Assembly (NCBI GenBank): GCA_013298335.1
Contig: JAAFHI010000322.1
Coordinates: 1-5,222, forward strand
Length of the DNA: 5,222 nucleotides
Direction of reading: 5' to 3'
From: Actinomycetota bacterium
GTDB taxonomy: Bacteria; Acidobacteriota; Blastocatellia; Chloracidobacteriales; Chloracidobacteriaceae
Shown one piece after another: positions 5,135-5,222 of this stretch (positions are counted from its first letter, which is position 1; every line of letters begins with the position of its first letter). The notes under the pieces were generated by a model. That model was not told the DNA's origin. It ran no database searches and saw nothing but the letters and a program-made list of their open reading frames with translations. A program made the translations under genes and the position numbers.

Positions 5135-5222
5135 ATGCCGACCACTTCCGCCGCCAAACCAACCGTCCGGACCATTTCGCCGGAAGTTCCCCGGCTTCCC
5201 GCGGGTGAACTGTCGGCGGGGC
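5135..5222 (+). CDS. Possible start of an unidentified gene, cut by right window edge
   Basis: An open frame begins at ATG 5135 and runs 29 codons to the window end, reading MPTTSAAKPTVRTISPEV and on. An in-frame TGA at 5117-5119 sets the limit, leaving this ATG as the first start. Third codon positions are about 69% G or C by eye, as expected for a gene here. The ribosome binding site is weak (GGGG about 5 bases upstream), and the visible residues match no family I recognise. A competing frame at 5023-5208 is complete but looks non-genic. Confidence 0.35.
   Translation, partial: MPTTSAAKPTVRTISPEVPRLPAGELSAG

Noticed and set aside
5023..5208. Open frame of 61 codons after the thioredoxin-fold gene
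   Set aside because: It crosses a probable hairpin terminator, gives an Arg/Pro/Ser-rich peptide with no family, and competes with a better-looking frame starting at 5135.
1..5222. A new multi-gene defence or mobile system
   Set aside because: The complete genes are a fumarase, a J-domain/TPR protein and a redoxin-fold protein. No nuclease, integrase, transposase, toxin or reverse transcriptase was seen, and the genes are separated by repeats and do not form a tight operon.
1..5222. tRNA or rRNA genes
   Set aside because: No cloverleaf with a GTTCRANNC arm or rRNA-like segment was recognised on either strand by eye.

Overview
The window is about 5.2 kb of moderately GC-rich bacterial DNA with conventional housekeeping and accessory genes separated by unusually repeat-rich intergenic DNA. 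The lineage cannot be fixed from this sequence alone. The DUF4388 (PATAN)-J-domain-TPR protein is of a type known mainly from Acidobacteriota, Myxococcota/Desulfobacterota and similar phyla, and the fumarase is the ordinary class II form. The heptamer tandem arrays recall the short tandemly repeated (STRR) sequences of filamentous cyanobacteria, but the protein content does not point to a cyanobacterium.

Layout. At 1-155 on the minus strand is the N-terminus of a class I DAHP synthase (AroG/F/H family), leaving the window on the left. A divergent 562-bp intergenic region (156-717) follows. It has an AT-rich stretch next to the aro gene and two adjacent perfect hairpins at 434-494. A 585-residue scaffold-like protein (718-2475, plus) combines DUF4388, a J-domain with an intact HPD, a low-complexity linker with seven TGPL-like repeats, and three TPR-like units. 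Next come 415 bp (2476-2890) filled almost entirely by two near-identical copies of a ~152-bp composite repeat, each with two hairpins and eleven heptamers of the CCTGATC type. fumC (2891-4273, plus) starts with GTG behind a good Shine-Dalgarno sequence. Between fumC and the next gene lies a large imperfect palindrome whose arms are arrays of a different heptamer (CCGTTGT and its complement). A secreted thioredoxin-fold protein without CXXC cysteines (4435-5019, plus) follows, then a possible terminator and the possible start of another gene (5135 to the right edge).

How the genes relate. Fumarase serves the TCA cycle and DAHP synthase commits carbon to aromatic amino acid synthesis. The other two proteins look like a cytoplasmic scaffold or regulator and an exported redoxin-fold protein. 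Each plus-strand gene is separated from the next by a structured repeat region, so nothing shows that they form one operon or pathway. No coherent new multi-gene system is visible. The features most worth a second look are the two unrelated heptamer repeat families, each arranged with hairpins in intergenic DNA, and the odd architecture of the J-domain protein.
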